The notes under the pieces are model-generated. The model had not been told where the DNA came from. It made no database searches and worked only from the letters and a program-made list of their open reading frames with translations. A DNA stretch of 64,000 nucleotides from VFKI01 sp964647825 (GTDB taxonomy: Bacteria > Pseudomonadota > Gammaproteobacteria > DSM-16500), in assembly GCA_964647825.1 (NCBI GenBank), contig CAZYJL010000005.1, positions 119,179 through 183,178 of the forward strand. The letters are read 5' to 3'. The translations under genes and the position numbers were made by a program. This document shows positions 52,099-62,990 of the stretch, one piece after another; the first letter of the stretch is position 1; every line of letters begins with the position of its first letter.

Positions 52099-55000
52099 TT
52101 ACTTAACATCCTCTCCAAATCGAACTGCTTTACGAGAGGACTTGGACAATGCTCGCTTAGAATGATAAGCAAGCCCCGTTCCTGCAGGAATAAGACGTCC
52201 CACAATGACATTTTCTTTCAACCCACGTAAATCGTCTGTTTTCCCACTCACAGCAGCTTCAGTGAGTACACGAGTGGTTTCTTGGAATGACGCAGCTGAA
52301 ATAAATGACTCAGTCGCAAGTGATGCTTTTGTAATACCCAACAACACCGGCGTGTAACGAGCCAACAACTTCCCTTCACGACCCACGCGATCGTTTTCAT
52401 CACGCAACTGCCCAAACTCCACCTGCTCCCCTTTAAGGAAGTTTGTATCACCAGGATGCTCGATAATCACTTTACGCAACATCTGTCTGATAATGACTTC
52501 TACGTGTTTATCGTTGATCTTCACACCTTGTAAGCGATAAACATCTTGAACTTCATTAACGATAAAGTTCGCAAGCGCATTTACACCCAGCAAGCGCAGA
52601 ATATCATGTGGATTCATAGAGCCATCAGCAATCACTTCGCCCTTTTCCACATGCTCGCCTTCAAAAACACTGACATGACGCCACTTAGGAATAAGCTCTT
52701 CATGCACATCACCAGAGTTTGCTGTGATAACAAGCCGACGTTTACCCTTTGTCTCTTTACCAAAACTCACAATACCAGAAATTTCGGCCAAAATTGCAGG
52801 ATCTTTAGGACGTCTTGCTTCAAAAAGATCCGCAACGCGCGGCAAACCACCTGTAATATCACGTGTTTTAGATGTCTCTTGCGGGATTCGAGCAAGAACG
52901 TCACCAATTTTAACGTGAGCGCCGTCTTCAAAGTTGACAATTGCATCAGCAGGCAATAGATACTGAGCTGGCAGTGTTGTTCCGGCAAGATATAGATCTT
53001 CACCAGCCGAATCAACAAGTTTAACCATCGGCTTTAATTCTCTACCACCACTCCGCTGTTTTGCATCTGTCACAACAATACTACTCAACCCTGTTAAATC
53101 GTCTGTTTGACGGTTCATTGTGACACCCTCAACAAGATCAACAAATCTAACAGTCCCTTCCACTTCTGTTACAACTGGGTGACTATGTGGATCCCATGTT
53201 GCCACAATCTGACCAGACTCTGCTCGTGCACCATCTGCTACAGACAGCTCTGCGCCATACGGAATCCTATAACGCTCACGCTCACGGCCGTGATCATCGA
53301 CAATAGAGAGCTCACCAGACCGTGAAACAGCAATAAACTTGCCGCCATGATGCTGAACTAACTTTATGTTGTGAAGCCTAATTCTACCTGTCAGCCTGAC
53401 CTGAACATTATTGACGGCTGTTGCACGTGATGCAGCTCCCCCGATATGGAAGGTTCTCATTGTAAGCTGTGTGCCTGGCTCACCAATAGACTGTGCTGCA
53501 ATAACACCAACAGCTTCCCCAATATTCACTTTGTGCCCTCTGGCTAGCTCACGTCCATAGCATGCCGCACAAATTCCATAACGTGATTCACAGGATATAG
53601 GAGACCTCACCATCACTTGGTCAACTGTCAACTCCTCAAGTCTTGCAACCCACTTTTCATCAAGCAATGTACCAAAGGGAGCCACTAATTCATTAGTGAC
53701 GGGATGATAAATATCTTGTGATAAGACACGACCAAGCACTCTTTCGTGTAATGGCTCAACAACATCACCACCCTCAATAAGAGGAGTCATTGTCACGCCC
53801 TGTGTTGTCCCACAATCTTCTTCTGTAATGACAAGATCTTGAGCGACATCAACTAAACGTCGTGTGAGATAACCTGAGTTAGCAGTCTTAAGCGCTGTAT
53901 CAGCCAACCCTTTACGAGCACCGTGAGTAGAAATAAAGTATTGCAACACATTGAGGCCTTCACGAAAGTTTGCCGTAATAGGTGTTTCAATAATCGACCC
54001 GTCTGGCTTCGCCATCAACCCACGCATACCTGCCAACTGACGAATCTGCGCAGCCGAACCTCTCGCACCAGAATCGGCCATCATATAAATTGAATTAAAT
54101 GATTCCTCCCTTACTTTCTGACCAGTTGCATCTTTTACCATTTCGCCAGAAAGTTCAGTCATCATTGCTCGGGCCACTTGATCATTTGTTCTCGACCAAA
54201 TATCAACCACTTTATTGTAACGCTCACCCTGAGTGACAAGACCAGAAGCATATTGCGCTTGAATCTTTCCTACTTCCTCTTCTGCTTGGCTAATAATGCC
54301 TGCTTTCTCTTTTGGAATAACAAGATCGTTAATACCAATAGATACACCAGATCGTGTTGCCCAAGAAAAACCGGCATACATCAGCTGATCGGCAAAAATG
54401 ACTGTTGCTTTAAGACCAACTTCCCGATAACAAGTATTTAATACACCTGAAATAGCTTTTTTATTCATTGTACGATTGACAAGATCGAAAGAAATTCCAT
54501 GTGGCAAAATTTCCGACAACAATGCACGTCCAACCGTAGTTTCAACTAAACGAACCTGCTTTTTGTACTGACCAGCAACCTCTGTTGAAACATGCTCAGT
54601 AATTCTAGCACGCACAGCAGCATGCAAATCTACTTGACCACTTTCATAGGCACGATGGATTTCATTCACATCGGAAAAAACCATGCCCTCGCCGCGTGCA
54701 TTAATCTTTGTACGAGTCAAATAATAAAGACCTAACACAACGTCTTGTGATGGAACAATAATAGGTTCACCATTTGCAGGTGATAGAATATTATTTGTCG
54801 ACATCATTAACGAACGAGCTTCAAGCTGCGCCTCTAAAGAAAGAGGAACATGCACAGCCATCTGATCTCCGTCAAAGTCTGCATTGTACGCAGTACATAC
54901 TAAAGGATGTAATTGAATTGCTTTTCCTTCAACTAATACTGGTTCAAAAGCTTGAATCCCCAGACGATGCAAGGTAGGTGCACGATTCAATAAAACAGGA

Positions 55001-56256
55001 TGCTCACGAATAACTTGCTCTAAAATATCCCAAACAGCAGCTTCTTCACGATCTACCATTTTTTTGGCTGCTTTAATTGTAGAAGCAAGACCATACATTT
55101 GAAGCTTACTAAAGATAAACGGTTTAAAAAGCTCAAGCGCCATTTTCTTAGGTAATCCACACTGATGAAGCTTTAGAGTAGGACCAACCACAATCACAGA
55201 ACGCCCAGAGTAGTCTACCCGCTTACCAAGCAAATTTTGGCGGAAACGCCCCTGCTTACCTTTAATCATGTCTGCTAAAGATTTTAATGGTCGCTTGTTA
55301 GAGCCCGTTATTGCTCGACCACGACGACCATTATCTAACAATGCATCCACAGCTTCTTGTAGCATGCGTTTTTCATTACGCACGATAATATCTGGCGCAT
55401 TCAAATCGAGTAACCGTTTTAATCGATTGTTGCGATTAATGACACGACGGTACAAATCATTCAGATCTGAAGTAGCAAAACGCCCGCCATCTAACGGTAC
55501 AAGTGGTCTCAAATCAGGTGGCAAGACCGGCAATACTGAGAGCACCATCCATTCCGGTTTATTGCCAGACGCTAAAAAAGACTCAATTAATTTAAGACGT
55601 TTAGAAAGTTTTTTCAGTTTTGCTTCTGAAGAAGTTCCCGTTATATCATCACGAATCTTCGCAACTTCCGTTTCAAGATTGAGCCCACGCAATAATTCTT
55701 GAATTGCATCAGCGCCCATACGAGCATCAAACTCATCGCCATATTCCTCTATGGCATCGTAATAAGCTTCTTCTGATAACAACTGACCCGCGGAGAGCTG
55801 TGTCATGCCAGGGTCAATAACAACATATGCCTCAAAATATAAAATGCGCTCGATATCACGCAATGTCATATCAAGCAACAAACCAATCCGAGAAGGTAAA
55901 GAACGAAGAAACCAAATATGTGCCACAGGGCTTGCTAATTCAATATGCCCCATACGATCACGCCGAACACGTGATAATGTCACTTCAACACCGCACTTCT
56001 CACAAATCACACCACGATGTTTTAATCGCTTATATTTACCACAAAGACACTCATAATCTTTTACAGGACCAAAGATTCTTGCGCAGAAAAGACCATCGCG
56101 CTCAGGTTTAAATGTTCGATAATTAATTGTCTCTGGCTTTCTCACTTCACCATATGACCACGAACGAATCATATCCGGTGATGCGAGACCAATACGGATT
56201 GCATCAAATTCCTCAACCTGTGTCTGCTGCTTTACTAAACTCAACAAGTCTCTCAA
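52099..56256 (-). CDS. rpoC: RNA polymerase beta' subunit
   Basis: The 1385-residue catalytic subunit. The zinc ribbon (CLCGKYKRLKHRGVICEKCG) lies near residues 70-90. The catalytic magnesium-binding motif NADFDGD lies in TAYNADFDGDQMAVH at about residue 460. The later zinc-binding cysteines are in CESRYGICAACYGR. It follows rpoB closely, as usual. Confidence 0.98.
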   Translation of the reverse strand: MRDLLSLVKQQTQVEEFDAIRIGLASPDMIRSWSYGEVRKPETINYRTFKPERDGLFCARIFGPVKDYECLCGKYKRLKHRGVICEKCGVEVTLSRVRRDRMGHIELASPVAHIWFLRSLPSRIGLLLDMTLRDIERILYFEAYVVIDPGMTQLSAGQLLSEEAYYDAIEEYGDEFDARMGADAIQELLRGLNLETEVAKIRDDITGTSSEAKLKKLSKRLKLIESFLASGNKPEWMVLSVLPVLPPDLRPLVPLDGGRFATSDLNDLYRRVINRNNRLKRLLDLNAPDIIVRNEKRMLQEAVDALLDNGRRGRAITGSNKRPLKSLADMIKGKQGRFRQNLLGKRVDYSGRSVIVVGPTLKLHQCGLPKKMALELFKPFIFSKLQMYGLASTIKAAKKMVDREEAAVWDILEQVIREHPVLLNRAPTLHRLGIQAFEPVLVEGKAIQLHPLVCTAYNADFDGDQMAVHVPLSLEAQLEARSLMMSTNNILSPANGEPIIVPSQDVVLGLYYLTRTKINARGEGMVFSDVNEIHRAYESGQVDLHAAVRARITEHVSTEVAGQYKKQVRLVETTVGRALLSEILPHGISFDLVNRTMNKKAISGVLNTCYREVGLKATVIFADQLMYAGFSWATRSGVSIGINDLVIPKEKAGIISQAEEEVGKIQAQYASGLVTQGERYNKVVDIWSRTNDQVARAMMTELSGEMVKDATGQKVREESFNSIYMMADSGARGSAAQIRQLAGMRGLMAKPDGSIIETPITANFREGLNVLQYFISTHGARKGLADTALKTANSGYLTRRLVDVAQDLVITEEDCGTTQGVTMTPLIEGGDVVEPLHERVLGRVLSQDIYHPVTNELVAPFGTLLDEKWVARLEELTVDQVMVRSPISCESRYGICAACYGRELARGHKVNIGEAVGVIAAQSIGEPGTQLTMRTFHIGGAASRATAVNNVQVRLTGRIRLHNIKLVQHHGGKFIAVSRSGELSIVDDHGRERERYRIPYGAELSVADGARAESGQIVATWDPHSHPVVTEVEGTVRFVDLVEGVTMNRQTDDLTGLSSIVVTDAKQRSGGRELKPMVKLVDSAGEDLYLAGTTLPAQYLLPADAIVNFEDGAHVKIGDVLARIPQETSKTRDITGGLPRVADLFEARRPKDPAILAEISGIVSFGKETKGKRRLVITANSGDVHEELIPKWRHVSVFEGEHVEKGEVIADGSMNPHDILRLLGVNALANFIVNEVQDVYRLQGVKINDKHVEVIIRQMLRKVIIEHPGDTNFLKGEQVEFGQLRDENDRVGREGKLLARYTPVLLGITKASLATESFISAASFQETTRVLTEAAVSGKTDDLRGLKENVIVGRLIPAGTGLAYHSKRALSKSSRKAVRFGEDVK

Positions 56257-56300
56257 GGTGTTTCCCCCTCATTAAATTCCGTCAGCGTACAGATAATGGA

Positions 56301-59300
56301 TTATTCAAGATCAAGATTAATAGCAAGAGAACGAATCTCCTTGATCAATACGTTAAAGGCTTCTGGCATACTCGGCTCCATATAATGGTCACCATCAACA
56401 ATATTTTTATACATACGCGTACGCCCACCCACATCATCTGACTTGACCGTTAGCATTTCCTGTAACGTGTAACCTGCACCATATGCCTCAAGCGCCCAAA
56501 CTTCCATCTCACCAAAACGTTGCCCACCAAACTGCGCCTTACCACCAAGTGGCTGTTGCGTTACCAAGCTATAGGAACCAGTTGAGCGAGCATGCATTTT
56601 GTCATCAACAAGATGGTTAAGCTTCATCATGTACATATAACCTACAGTTACTGAACGCTCAAATGGCTTCCCAGTTCGGCCGTCATATAAAGTCGTTTTT
56701 CCACTATCTGGTAACCCGGCTAATTCAAGCATTTGCTTGATTTCATCTTCCGTCGCTCCATCAAACACAGGGGTCGCCATGGGAACACCATCACGAAGAT
56801 TTTCAGCTAAGGTAAACACTTCATCATCTGAAAGATCCGTTATATTTTCAGTAATCACTCGTTGTTTATCGGGTGTATTGTATACAGAGTTCAAAAATTG
56901 CCGGATATTCTTAACCGACTGCTGAGCATCGAGCATTTGCCCAATTTTTTGACCAAGCCCTTTAGCTGCCCATCCTAAATGCGTTTCAAGCACTTGACCA
57001 ACGTTCATACGCGAAGGCACGCCTAATGGATTTAGCACAATATCAACCGGTGTACCATCAGCCATGTAAGGCATATCCTCAATCGGTACAATGGTCGAAA
57101 TCACACCTTTATTTCCATGTCTACCCGCCATTTTATCGCCAGGTTGTACACGTCTCTTGACAGCCAAGTAAACTTTGACAATTTTTAAAACTCCAGGAGC
57201 AAGATCATCTCCCTGCGTAATTTTTCCACGTTTTGCTTCATATGCTTTTTCAAAATCTAATCTCTCTTGCTTATGCTGCTTTGCTGCTGCCTCAAGCTGA
57301 GCATTAATGTCAGCGTCTTGTAGGCGAATTTCAAACCATTTTTCTTTTGGAATTTCAGCAAGATAAGATTTTGTAATTTTTGAGCCTTTCTTCAACCGAT
57401 TTGGCCCACCCTCAGCTGTTCGATTAATTAATAATTTTTCAATACGCTGAAAAATATCATTTTCACGAATCCGCAATTCATCACTCAAATCTCGATGCAC
57501 GCGATTTAACTCATTTTTTTCAATTTCCAACACGCGTGAATCTTTCTCAACACCTTCTCGTGTAAATACTTGAACATCAATAACAGTACCTTCCATGCCA
57601 GTAGGGACACGCAAAGAAGTATCTTTCACATCCGATGCTTTTTCACCAAATATTGCGCGCAATAATTTTTCTTCTGGCGTTAGCTGAGTTTCACCTTTGG
57701 GTGTTACTTTACCAACAAGAATGTCACCCGCTCCAACTTCTGCACCAATATAAACAATACCGCATTCATCTAAACGTGAGAGAGCACCCTCACCAATATT
57801 AGGAATATCAGCTGTTATTTCCTCAACTCCTAATTTTGTGTCTCGAGCAACACAAGAAAGCTCTTCAATATGAATACTAGTGAACCGATCTTCTTGTACA
57901 ACTCTTTCAGAGATTAAAATCGAATCTTCGAAGTTGTATCCATTCCATGGCATAAATGCGACCAATAAGTTTTGACCTAAAGCCAATTCTCCCAAATCAG
58001 TAGACTGGCCATCTGCTAATACGTCGCCCTTACGAATTGCATCACCTTTTTTCACCAAAGGACATTGGTTAATACACGTATCTTGGTTTGTTCTGGTGTA
58101 CTTAGTGAGATTATAAATATCAACGCCTGCTTTCCCTGACTCTGTTGCACTATCATTTACTCTCACAACAATACGGGCAGCATCCACGTAATCCACTATC
58201 CCATCACGTCTAGCAACGACCGTCACACCAGAGTCCTTAGCAACCATTCGTTCCATTCCCGTTCCAACCAACGGTTTCTCCGTTTTTAATGTAGGAACGG
58301 CCTGCCTCTGCATGTTTGAACCCATTAAAGCACGGTTCGCATCATCGTGCTCAAGAAAAGGAATCAGAGCCGCAGCAACAGAAACAATCTGCCTAGGAGA
58401 GACATCCATAAATTGAACTTTATCAGCTGAAGTCAGTGTAAATTCATTTTTATGCCTAACGGGAACCAAAGCATCCGTTAGTTTTCCTTTCATATCTTGA
58501 TTTGCATTTGCCTGCGCAATGACGTAATCACCCTCTTCAATAGCAGAAAGATACATTACCTCATCGGTTACACGTCCATCGATTACTTTACGATAAGGCG
58601 TTTCTAGAAAACCATACTCATTTGTTCGTGCATAAACGGCAAGCGAATTAATCAGACCAATATTAGGTCCTTCTGGTGTTTCAATCGGACATACACGTCC
58701 ATAGTGCGTAGGATGCACATCACGCACTTCAAAGCTAGCACGCTCTCTCGTCAATCCTCCAGGCCCAAGCGCAGATACACGTCTTTTATGTGTAATTTCT
58801 GAAAGAGGATTATTTTGATCCATAAACTGTGATAATTGACTCGAACCAAAAAACTCTTTGATCGCAGCAGAAACTGGCTTCGCATTAATTAAATCTTGCG
58901 GCATTAAATCTTCTGACTCAGCAAGACTCAACCTTTCTTTGACAGCACGCTCAACACGCACAAGACCAACACGAAATTGATTTTCTGTCATTTCCCCAAC
59001 GCTACGTACCCGTCTATTTCCTAGATGGTCAATATCGTCAACTACCCCATCGCCATTACGAATGCTTATTAATGTTTTTAATACAGCGATAATGTCGTCT
59101 TTTGTTAAAACACCAGGCCCAGTAATTTCCTGACGGCCAACACGGCGATTAAATTTCATGCGACCAACATCAGAAAGGTCATAACGCTCAGGGCTAAAAA
59201 AGAGATTACGGAATAGTGTCTCAGCTGCATCACGAGTTGGAGGCTCACCGGGACGCATCATACGATAAATTTCAACAAGTGCTTCCATTGGTGTTGAGGA

Positions 59301-60389
59301 AGGATCAACACGCAATGTGTCTGAAATATACGCACCATGATCAATATCATTTACATATAGCGTTTCAAATCGTTCAATTTTTGCAGCAATAAATAATTTT
59401 AAAATATCAGGTGTAATCACATCATTGGCATTACCGAGAATTTCACCTGTCTCTGGATTAATCACTGCTTTTGCTAGCACTTTTCCAACAATATATTCTG
59501 CAGGAACTTCTAGAGTGCGAATATTTGCTTTTTGTAACTGCGCAATATGACGCACAGTTATACGTCGATCACGCTCGACAATCACTTTCCCTGCTTTTTT
59601 AATTTCAAATGGCGCAATTTCCCCACGTAAGCGCTCAGGAATCAAATCGAGACTAAACACCCCATCGCTTAAATGGTAAACATTATTCTCAAAAAACATA
59701 CCGAGAATTTCTTCAACAGTATACTCAAGCGCTCTCAGTAAAATAGTGACGGGCAATTTACGCCTTCTATCTATCCGGACATAAATACAATCTTTTGGAT
59801 CAAATTCAAAATCAAGCCATGAACCACGATAAGGAATAACTCGCGCAGAAAACAACAACTTACCCGAAGAATGTGTCTTTCCACGATCATGTTCGAAGAA
59901 AACGCCAGGGGAACGATGCAACTGTGAAACAATAACACGCTCAGTACCATTAATGACAAATGTTCCATGATCTGTCATCAAGGGGATTTCGCCCATATAC
60001 ACTTCTTGCTCACGAACATCTTTAATAACTTTCGTATCACCAGATGCTTCACGATCATAATGCACAAGTCTCACTTTGACTCGCAGCGATGCACCATAAG
60101 TAAGACCGCGCATACGGCATTCACGCACATCAAATACAGGCTCACCGAGACGATACCCAGCATACTCTAAAAGAGAGCCACCAGAAAAACTGGTAATAGG
60201 GAACACAGAAAGGAATGCTGCATGCAAACCAAAGTTTCCACGCGCTGCAGGATCTGTATCGGCCTGCAAAAATTTATGATAAGACTCACGTTGCAATTCA
60301 AGCAAAGGCGGAGCCTCAATGGTGCCGGAATGTTTCCCAAAATCCTTACGGATGCGCTTTTTTTCAGTGTATGAGTAAACTGAACCCAT
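56301..60389 (-). CDS. rpoB: RNA polymerase beta subunit
   Basis: A subunit of 1362 residues from the ATG at 60389, which has AGAGG 9 bases upstream and yields MGSVYSYTEKKRIRKDFG, in register with E. coli. The rifampicin-binding region reads GSSQLSQFMDQNNPLSE and THKRRVSALGPGG, the sensitive form. The C-terminal GGKAQFGGQRFGEMEVWALE is present. Confidence 0.98.
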   Translation of the reverse strand: MGSVYSYTEKKRIRKDFGKHSGTIEAPPLLELQRESYHKFLQADTDPAARGNFGLHAAFLSVFPITSFSGGSLLEYAGYRLGEPVFDVRECRMRGLTYGASLRVKVRLVHYDREASGDTKVIKDVREQEVYMGEIPLMTDHGTFVINGTERVIVSQLHRSPGVFFEHDRGKTHSSGKLLFSARVIPYRGSWLDFEFDPKDCIYVRIDRRRKLPVTILLRALEYTVEEILGMFFENNVYHLSDGVFSLDLIPERLRGEIAPFEIKKAGKVIVERDRRITVRHIAQLQKANIRTLEVPAEYIVGKVLAKAVINPETGEILGNANDVITPDILKLFIAAKIERFETLYVNDIDHGAYISDTLRVDPSSTPMEALVEIYRMMRPGEPPTRDAAETLFRNLFFSPERYDLSDVGRMKFNRRVGRQEITGPGVLTKDDIIAVLKTLISIRNGDGVVDDIDHLGNRRVRSVGEMTENQFRVGLVRVERAVKERLSLAESEDLMPQDLINAKPVSAAIKEFFGSSQLSQFMDQNNPLSEITHKRRVSALGPGGLTRERASFEVRDVHPTHYGRVCPIETPEGPNIGLINSLAVYARTNEYGFLETPYRKVIDGRVTDEVMYLSAIEEGDYVIAQANANQDMKGKLTDALVPVRHKNEFTLTSADKVQFMDVSPRQIVSVAAALIPFLEHDDANRALMGSNMQRQAVPTLKTEKPLVGTGMERMVAKDSGVTVVARRDGIVDYVDAARIVVRVNDSATESGKAGVDIYNLTKYTRTNQDTCINQCPLVKKGDAIRKGDVLADGQSTDLGELALGQNLLVAFMPWNGYNFEDSILISERVVQEDRFTSIHIEELSCVARDTKLGVEEITADIPNIGEGALSRLDECGIVYIGAEVGAGDILVGKVTPKGETQLTPEEKLLRAIFGEKASDVKDTSLRVPTGMEGTVIDVQVFTREGVEKDSRVLEIEKNELNRVHRDLSDELRIRENDIFQRIEKLLINRTAEGGPNRLKKGSKITKSYLAEIPKEKWFEIRLQDADINAQLEAAAKQHKQERLDFEKAYEAKRGKITQGDDLAPGVLKIVKVYLAVKRRVQPGDKMAGRHGNKGVISTIVPIEDMPYMADGTPVDIVLNPLGVPSRMNVGQVLETHLGWAAKGLGQKIGQMLDAQQSVKNIRQFLNSVYNTPDKQRVITENITDLSDDEVFTLAENLRDGVPMATPVFDGATEDEIKQMLELAGLPDSGKTTLYDGRTGKPFERSVTVGYMYMMKLNHLVDDKMHARSTGSYSLVTQQPLGGKAQFGGQRFGEMEVWALEAYGAGYTLQEMLTVKSDDVGGRTRMYKNIVDGDHYMEPSMPEAFNVLIKEIRSLAINLDLE

Positions 60390-60470
60390 GTAAGACACCT
60401 CTGCAGATTGCATGAAAGTGATTATTGACTACATTGCTATGAAAAAAACAAATAACAAAAAAATAGGAAA

Positions 60471-60495
60471 AGCCGGAGATAAAAAATCCCCGGCT
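60471..60495 (-). terminator. Attenuator-like terminator between rplL and rpoB
   Basis: On the minus strand AGCCGG plus four further pairs close a T-rich loop (60471-60495), followed by TTTTCCTATTTTTTT. This is a good intrinsic terminator placed where E. coli has the rplL-rpoB attenuator, so it probably lowers rpoBC expression relative to L7/L12. Confidence 0.7.
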
Positions 60496-60501
60496 ATCTC
60501 C

Positions 60502-60528
60502 CTGACAAATGGTTTACCCATCTGTCAG
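60502..60528 (-). promoter_or_regulatory. Hairpin downstream of rplL, possible RNA processing site
   Basis: CTGACAGATGG and CCATTTGTCAG form a stem around GTAAA, with one mismatched pair, directly after rplL. E. coli has an RNase III site in the same place; equivalence here is inference. Confidence 0.4.
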
Positions 60529-60537
60529 TAATGAGCA

Positions 60538-60912
60538 CTATTTAATCTCGACAGTTGCTCCTGCCTCTTCCAATTGCTTCTTGATATCAGCAGCTGTTGC
60601 CTTATCAACGCCTTCTTTAACAACGGCAGGAGAGGTTTCTGCTAAGTCTTTGGCTTCTTTCAGTCCTAGTGTTGTGACAGCACGAATTGCTTTAATCACA
60701 TTAATTTTGTTATCACCAGTCTTTGTAATAACAACACTAAATTCCGTTTTTTCTTCTACTGCGGCAGCTTCACCACCTGCTGGAGCTGCAACGGCAACTG
60801 CAGCTGCTGCAGAAACACCAAACTTATCTTCCATGGACTTAATCAGCTCTACAACATCCATCACACTCATATCAGAAATAGCTTGTAAAATCTCATCTTT
60901 ACTGACGGCCAT
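60538..60912 (-). CDS. rplL: 50S ribosomal protein L7/L12
   Basis: A 124-residue stalk protein. The ATG at 60912 gives MAVSKDEILQAISDMSVMDV and has GGAG 11 bases upstream; an in-frame GTG four codons earlier overlaps that GGAG. The alanine-rich hinge and the factor-binding C-terminal domain (KINVIKAIRAVTTLGLKEAK) are clear. Confidence 0.97.
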   Translation of the reverse strand: MAVSKDEILQAISDMSVMDVVELIKSMEDKFGVSAAAAVAVAAPAGGEAAAVEEKTEFSVVITKTGDNKINVIKAIRAVTTLGLKEAKDLAETSPAVVKEGVDKATAADIKKQLEEAGATVEIK

Positions 60913-60963
60913 GATACTTTTCACTCCACAAATAAAACAAAATAAATTAATTAAATAAAAAAA

Positions 60964-61500
60964 CTAAGATTGACTCTCTTTCGCTTTCAAATCACGAACA
61001 GCAGCAATGGTGCGAACCAGTTTTCCATGAGGCTCAGCTAGCGTCCTGACTAATTTAGTAACAGGTGCAAGCATAACCGCCATTAACAAGGAAATTGCCT
61101 CTGGGCGAGTTGGTAAGTCTGCTAAACGACCAAGATCAGAACCTGCAAAAAGCTTACCGTCAACAGATAATGCTTTAACTTCAAGTTTTTCCCATTTCTT
61201 TGCATAATCTCTAAATATTCGTGCAGCGGCTCCCGGCTCTTCACCAGAAAAGGCCAGCACTAGAGGTCCAACTAAAGCTGGATCCATGCAAGAGAAATGC
61301 GTATCTTGAAACGCACGTTTAGCGAGTGTATTCCGAACAACTCGCATATAAACACCTGCATCACGCGCCTTTGATCGCAATTCAGTAAGCTGTGCGACTG
61401 TCAATCCACTATACTGAACAGCAACAGCAGAACTAGAACGCTTCGCAACTTCAGCAACTTCTTCAACAATTGCTTTTTTGCCATCAAGTCTTAATGCCAT
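60964..61500 (-). CDS. rplJ: 50S ribosomal protein L10
   Basis: A 178-residue base of the L7/L12 stalk. It contains the RNA-binding region SGLTVAQLTELRSKARDAGV and YMRVVRNTLAKRAF. A conserved leader (61590-61685) precedes it, where L10 is expected to repress its own operon. Confidence 0.97.
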   Translation of the reverse strand: MALRLDGKKAIVEEVAEVAKRSSSAVAVQYSGLTVAQLTELRSKARDAGVYMRVVRNTLAKRAFQDTHFSCMDPALVGPLVLAFSGEEPGAAARIFRDYAKKWEKLEVKALSVDGKLFAGSDLGRLADLPTRPEAISLLMAVMLAPVTKLVRTLAEPHGKLVRTIAAVRDLKAKESQS

Positions 61501-61589
61501 TGTTTATGATACCTCTTCACATAATGCTACTGTAAAATAACAGTAACAACTCCATTTAAAAGACTATTCTTTCTCTAAACTCAAGAAAA

Positions 61590-61685
61590 AAAAGTCTTTC
61601 ACCGCCTGCGCAGGCTACGAATAAATTCGTATTTATGCAAATTGCACCTGCGGTCTTTGACGAGCAACCAGAAATTATCTTTCTG
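61590..61685 (-). ncRNA. L10 leader (autoregulatory mRNA structure)
   Basis: In the 219-bp gap between rplA and rplJ, the minus strand holds TCAAAGACCGCAGGTG and later GCCTGCGCAGGCGGTGAAAG, the two conserved arms of the L10 leader of gammaproteobacteria. A CAGAAA/TTTCTG hairpin lies at the 5' side. The L10-(L12)4 complex binds this structure to repress translation. Confidence 0.85.
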
Positions 61686-61719
61686 AGGTACCCACAAAGT
61701 CTTTTTTATGCTCGAAAAA

Positions 61720-62415
61720 TCAAGCAACTAAACTAGAAATATCTACTTGCAAACCCGGGCCCATCGTCGAAGATATAGTAACACGTTTAAAATAAACGCC
61801 TTTTGACGAGGCAGGTTTTGCTTTTTTAAGCGCGCCTATAACAGACTCGATATTAAGAACCAAATCATCTATCAAAAAGTCTGCCTTACCAACTGTACAA
61901 TGCACTACACCAGCTTTATCTGTCCGGTACCTAACCTGTCCAGCTTTTGAATTTTTCACAGCTGCTGCTACATCTACAGTTACAGTGCCATCTTTAGGGT
62001 TTGGCATCAATCCTCTAGGTCCTAATATCTGACCCAACTGTCCAACAACACGCATTGCATCAGGCGTTGCTATAACAACATCAAAATTAATTTCACCTGC
62101 TTTCACCTGTTCAGCAAGATCATCCAAACCTACAATATCTGCCCCAGCAGCTTGTGCTTTCTCAGCATTTGCTGGTGTTGCAAACACAGCCACACGCACT
62201 TCCCTCCCAGTTCCTTTAGGAAGGACGATCGAACCACGAACTGCTTGATCTGACTTACGAGGATCAACACCCAGATTCACGCTCAGATCAACACTCTCTC
62301 TAAACTTTGCCTTTGGCAAGTCCTGCAATAAAGCCAAGGCTTCATGCAATGAATATACTTTGCCAGCAACTAGTTTTTCGTTGATCTCTTTTCTTCTTTT
62401 GGTCAACTTAGGCAT
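61720..62415 (-). CDS. rplA: 50S ribosomal protein L1
   Basis: A 231-residue L1-stalk protein. Family blocks: LGVDPRKSDQAVRGSIVLPK, GLMPNPKDGTVT and KAGQVRYRTDK. It follows rplK after 2 bases; L1 also represses the L11 operon in E. coli. Confidence 0.98.
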   Translation of the reverse strand: MPKLTKRRKEINEKLVAGKVYSLHEALALLQDLPKAKFRESVDLSVNLGVDPRKSDQAVRGSIVLPKGTGREVRVAVFATPANAEKAQAAGADIVGLDDLAEQVKAGEINFDVVIATPDAMRVVGQLGQILGPRGLMPNPKDGTVTVDVAAAVKNSKAGQVRYRTDKAGVVHCTVGKADFLIDDLVLNIESVIGALKKAKPASSKGVYFKRVTISSTMGPGLQVDISSLVA

Positions 62416-62417
62416 GA

Positions 62418-62855
62418 TTAAACTCCTCCCTCAACATCAACACCCATACTACGCGCACTACCTGCTATCGAACGCATAGCAGAGTCGAGGCTGGCGGCAT
62501 TCAAGTCAGACATCTTGGCCTTTGCAATTTCTTCTAGCTGCTTACGTGTAATCTTGCCAACTTTCGCGGTATTAGGGGTTCCACTTCCTTTTTCGATTCC
62601 TGCTGCCTCACATATTAGATAAGAAGCGGGTGGAGTTTTAATAATGAATGTAAAGCTACGATCTTCAAATACCGTAATTTCAACCGGCAAAGGCTTGCCT
62701 TGACGGTCAGTGTTCTGGGTCTGTGCATTAAACGCTTTACAGAACTCCATAATATTCACACCATGCTGCCCTAACGCTGGGCCAACAGGAGGAGCTGGGT
62801 TAGCTGCACCACCTTTTACTTGCAACTTTATGAGCGACTTAATCTTTTTTGCCAT
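62418..62855 (-). CDS. rplK: 50S ribosomal protein L11
   Basis: A 145-residue GTPase-centre protein. It contains PAPPVGPALGQHGVNIMEFC near the N-terminus, the thiostrepton and stringent-factor contact region, and ARSMGVDVEG at the end. Confidence 0.98.
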   Translation of the reverse strand: MAKKIKSLIKLQVKGGAANPAPPVGPALGQHGVNIMEFCKAFNAQTQNTDRQGKPLPVEITVFEDRSFTFIIKTPPASYLICEAAGIEKGSGTPNTAKVGKITRKQLEEIAKAKMSDLNAASLDSAMRSIAGSARSMGVDVEGGV

Positions 62856-62990
62856 ACTTCACTTCTCCTAGGGTACAAACGCTTTATAAGCTCCCCTTTT
62901 GTTTAACACTTAAACTCTCTTAAACTCTGCAATCATCGTGTCGCGTTATATCAAAAAACGTGGCTACAAACCACCTTGAAAAAAACCTCA

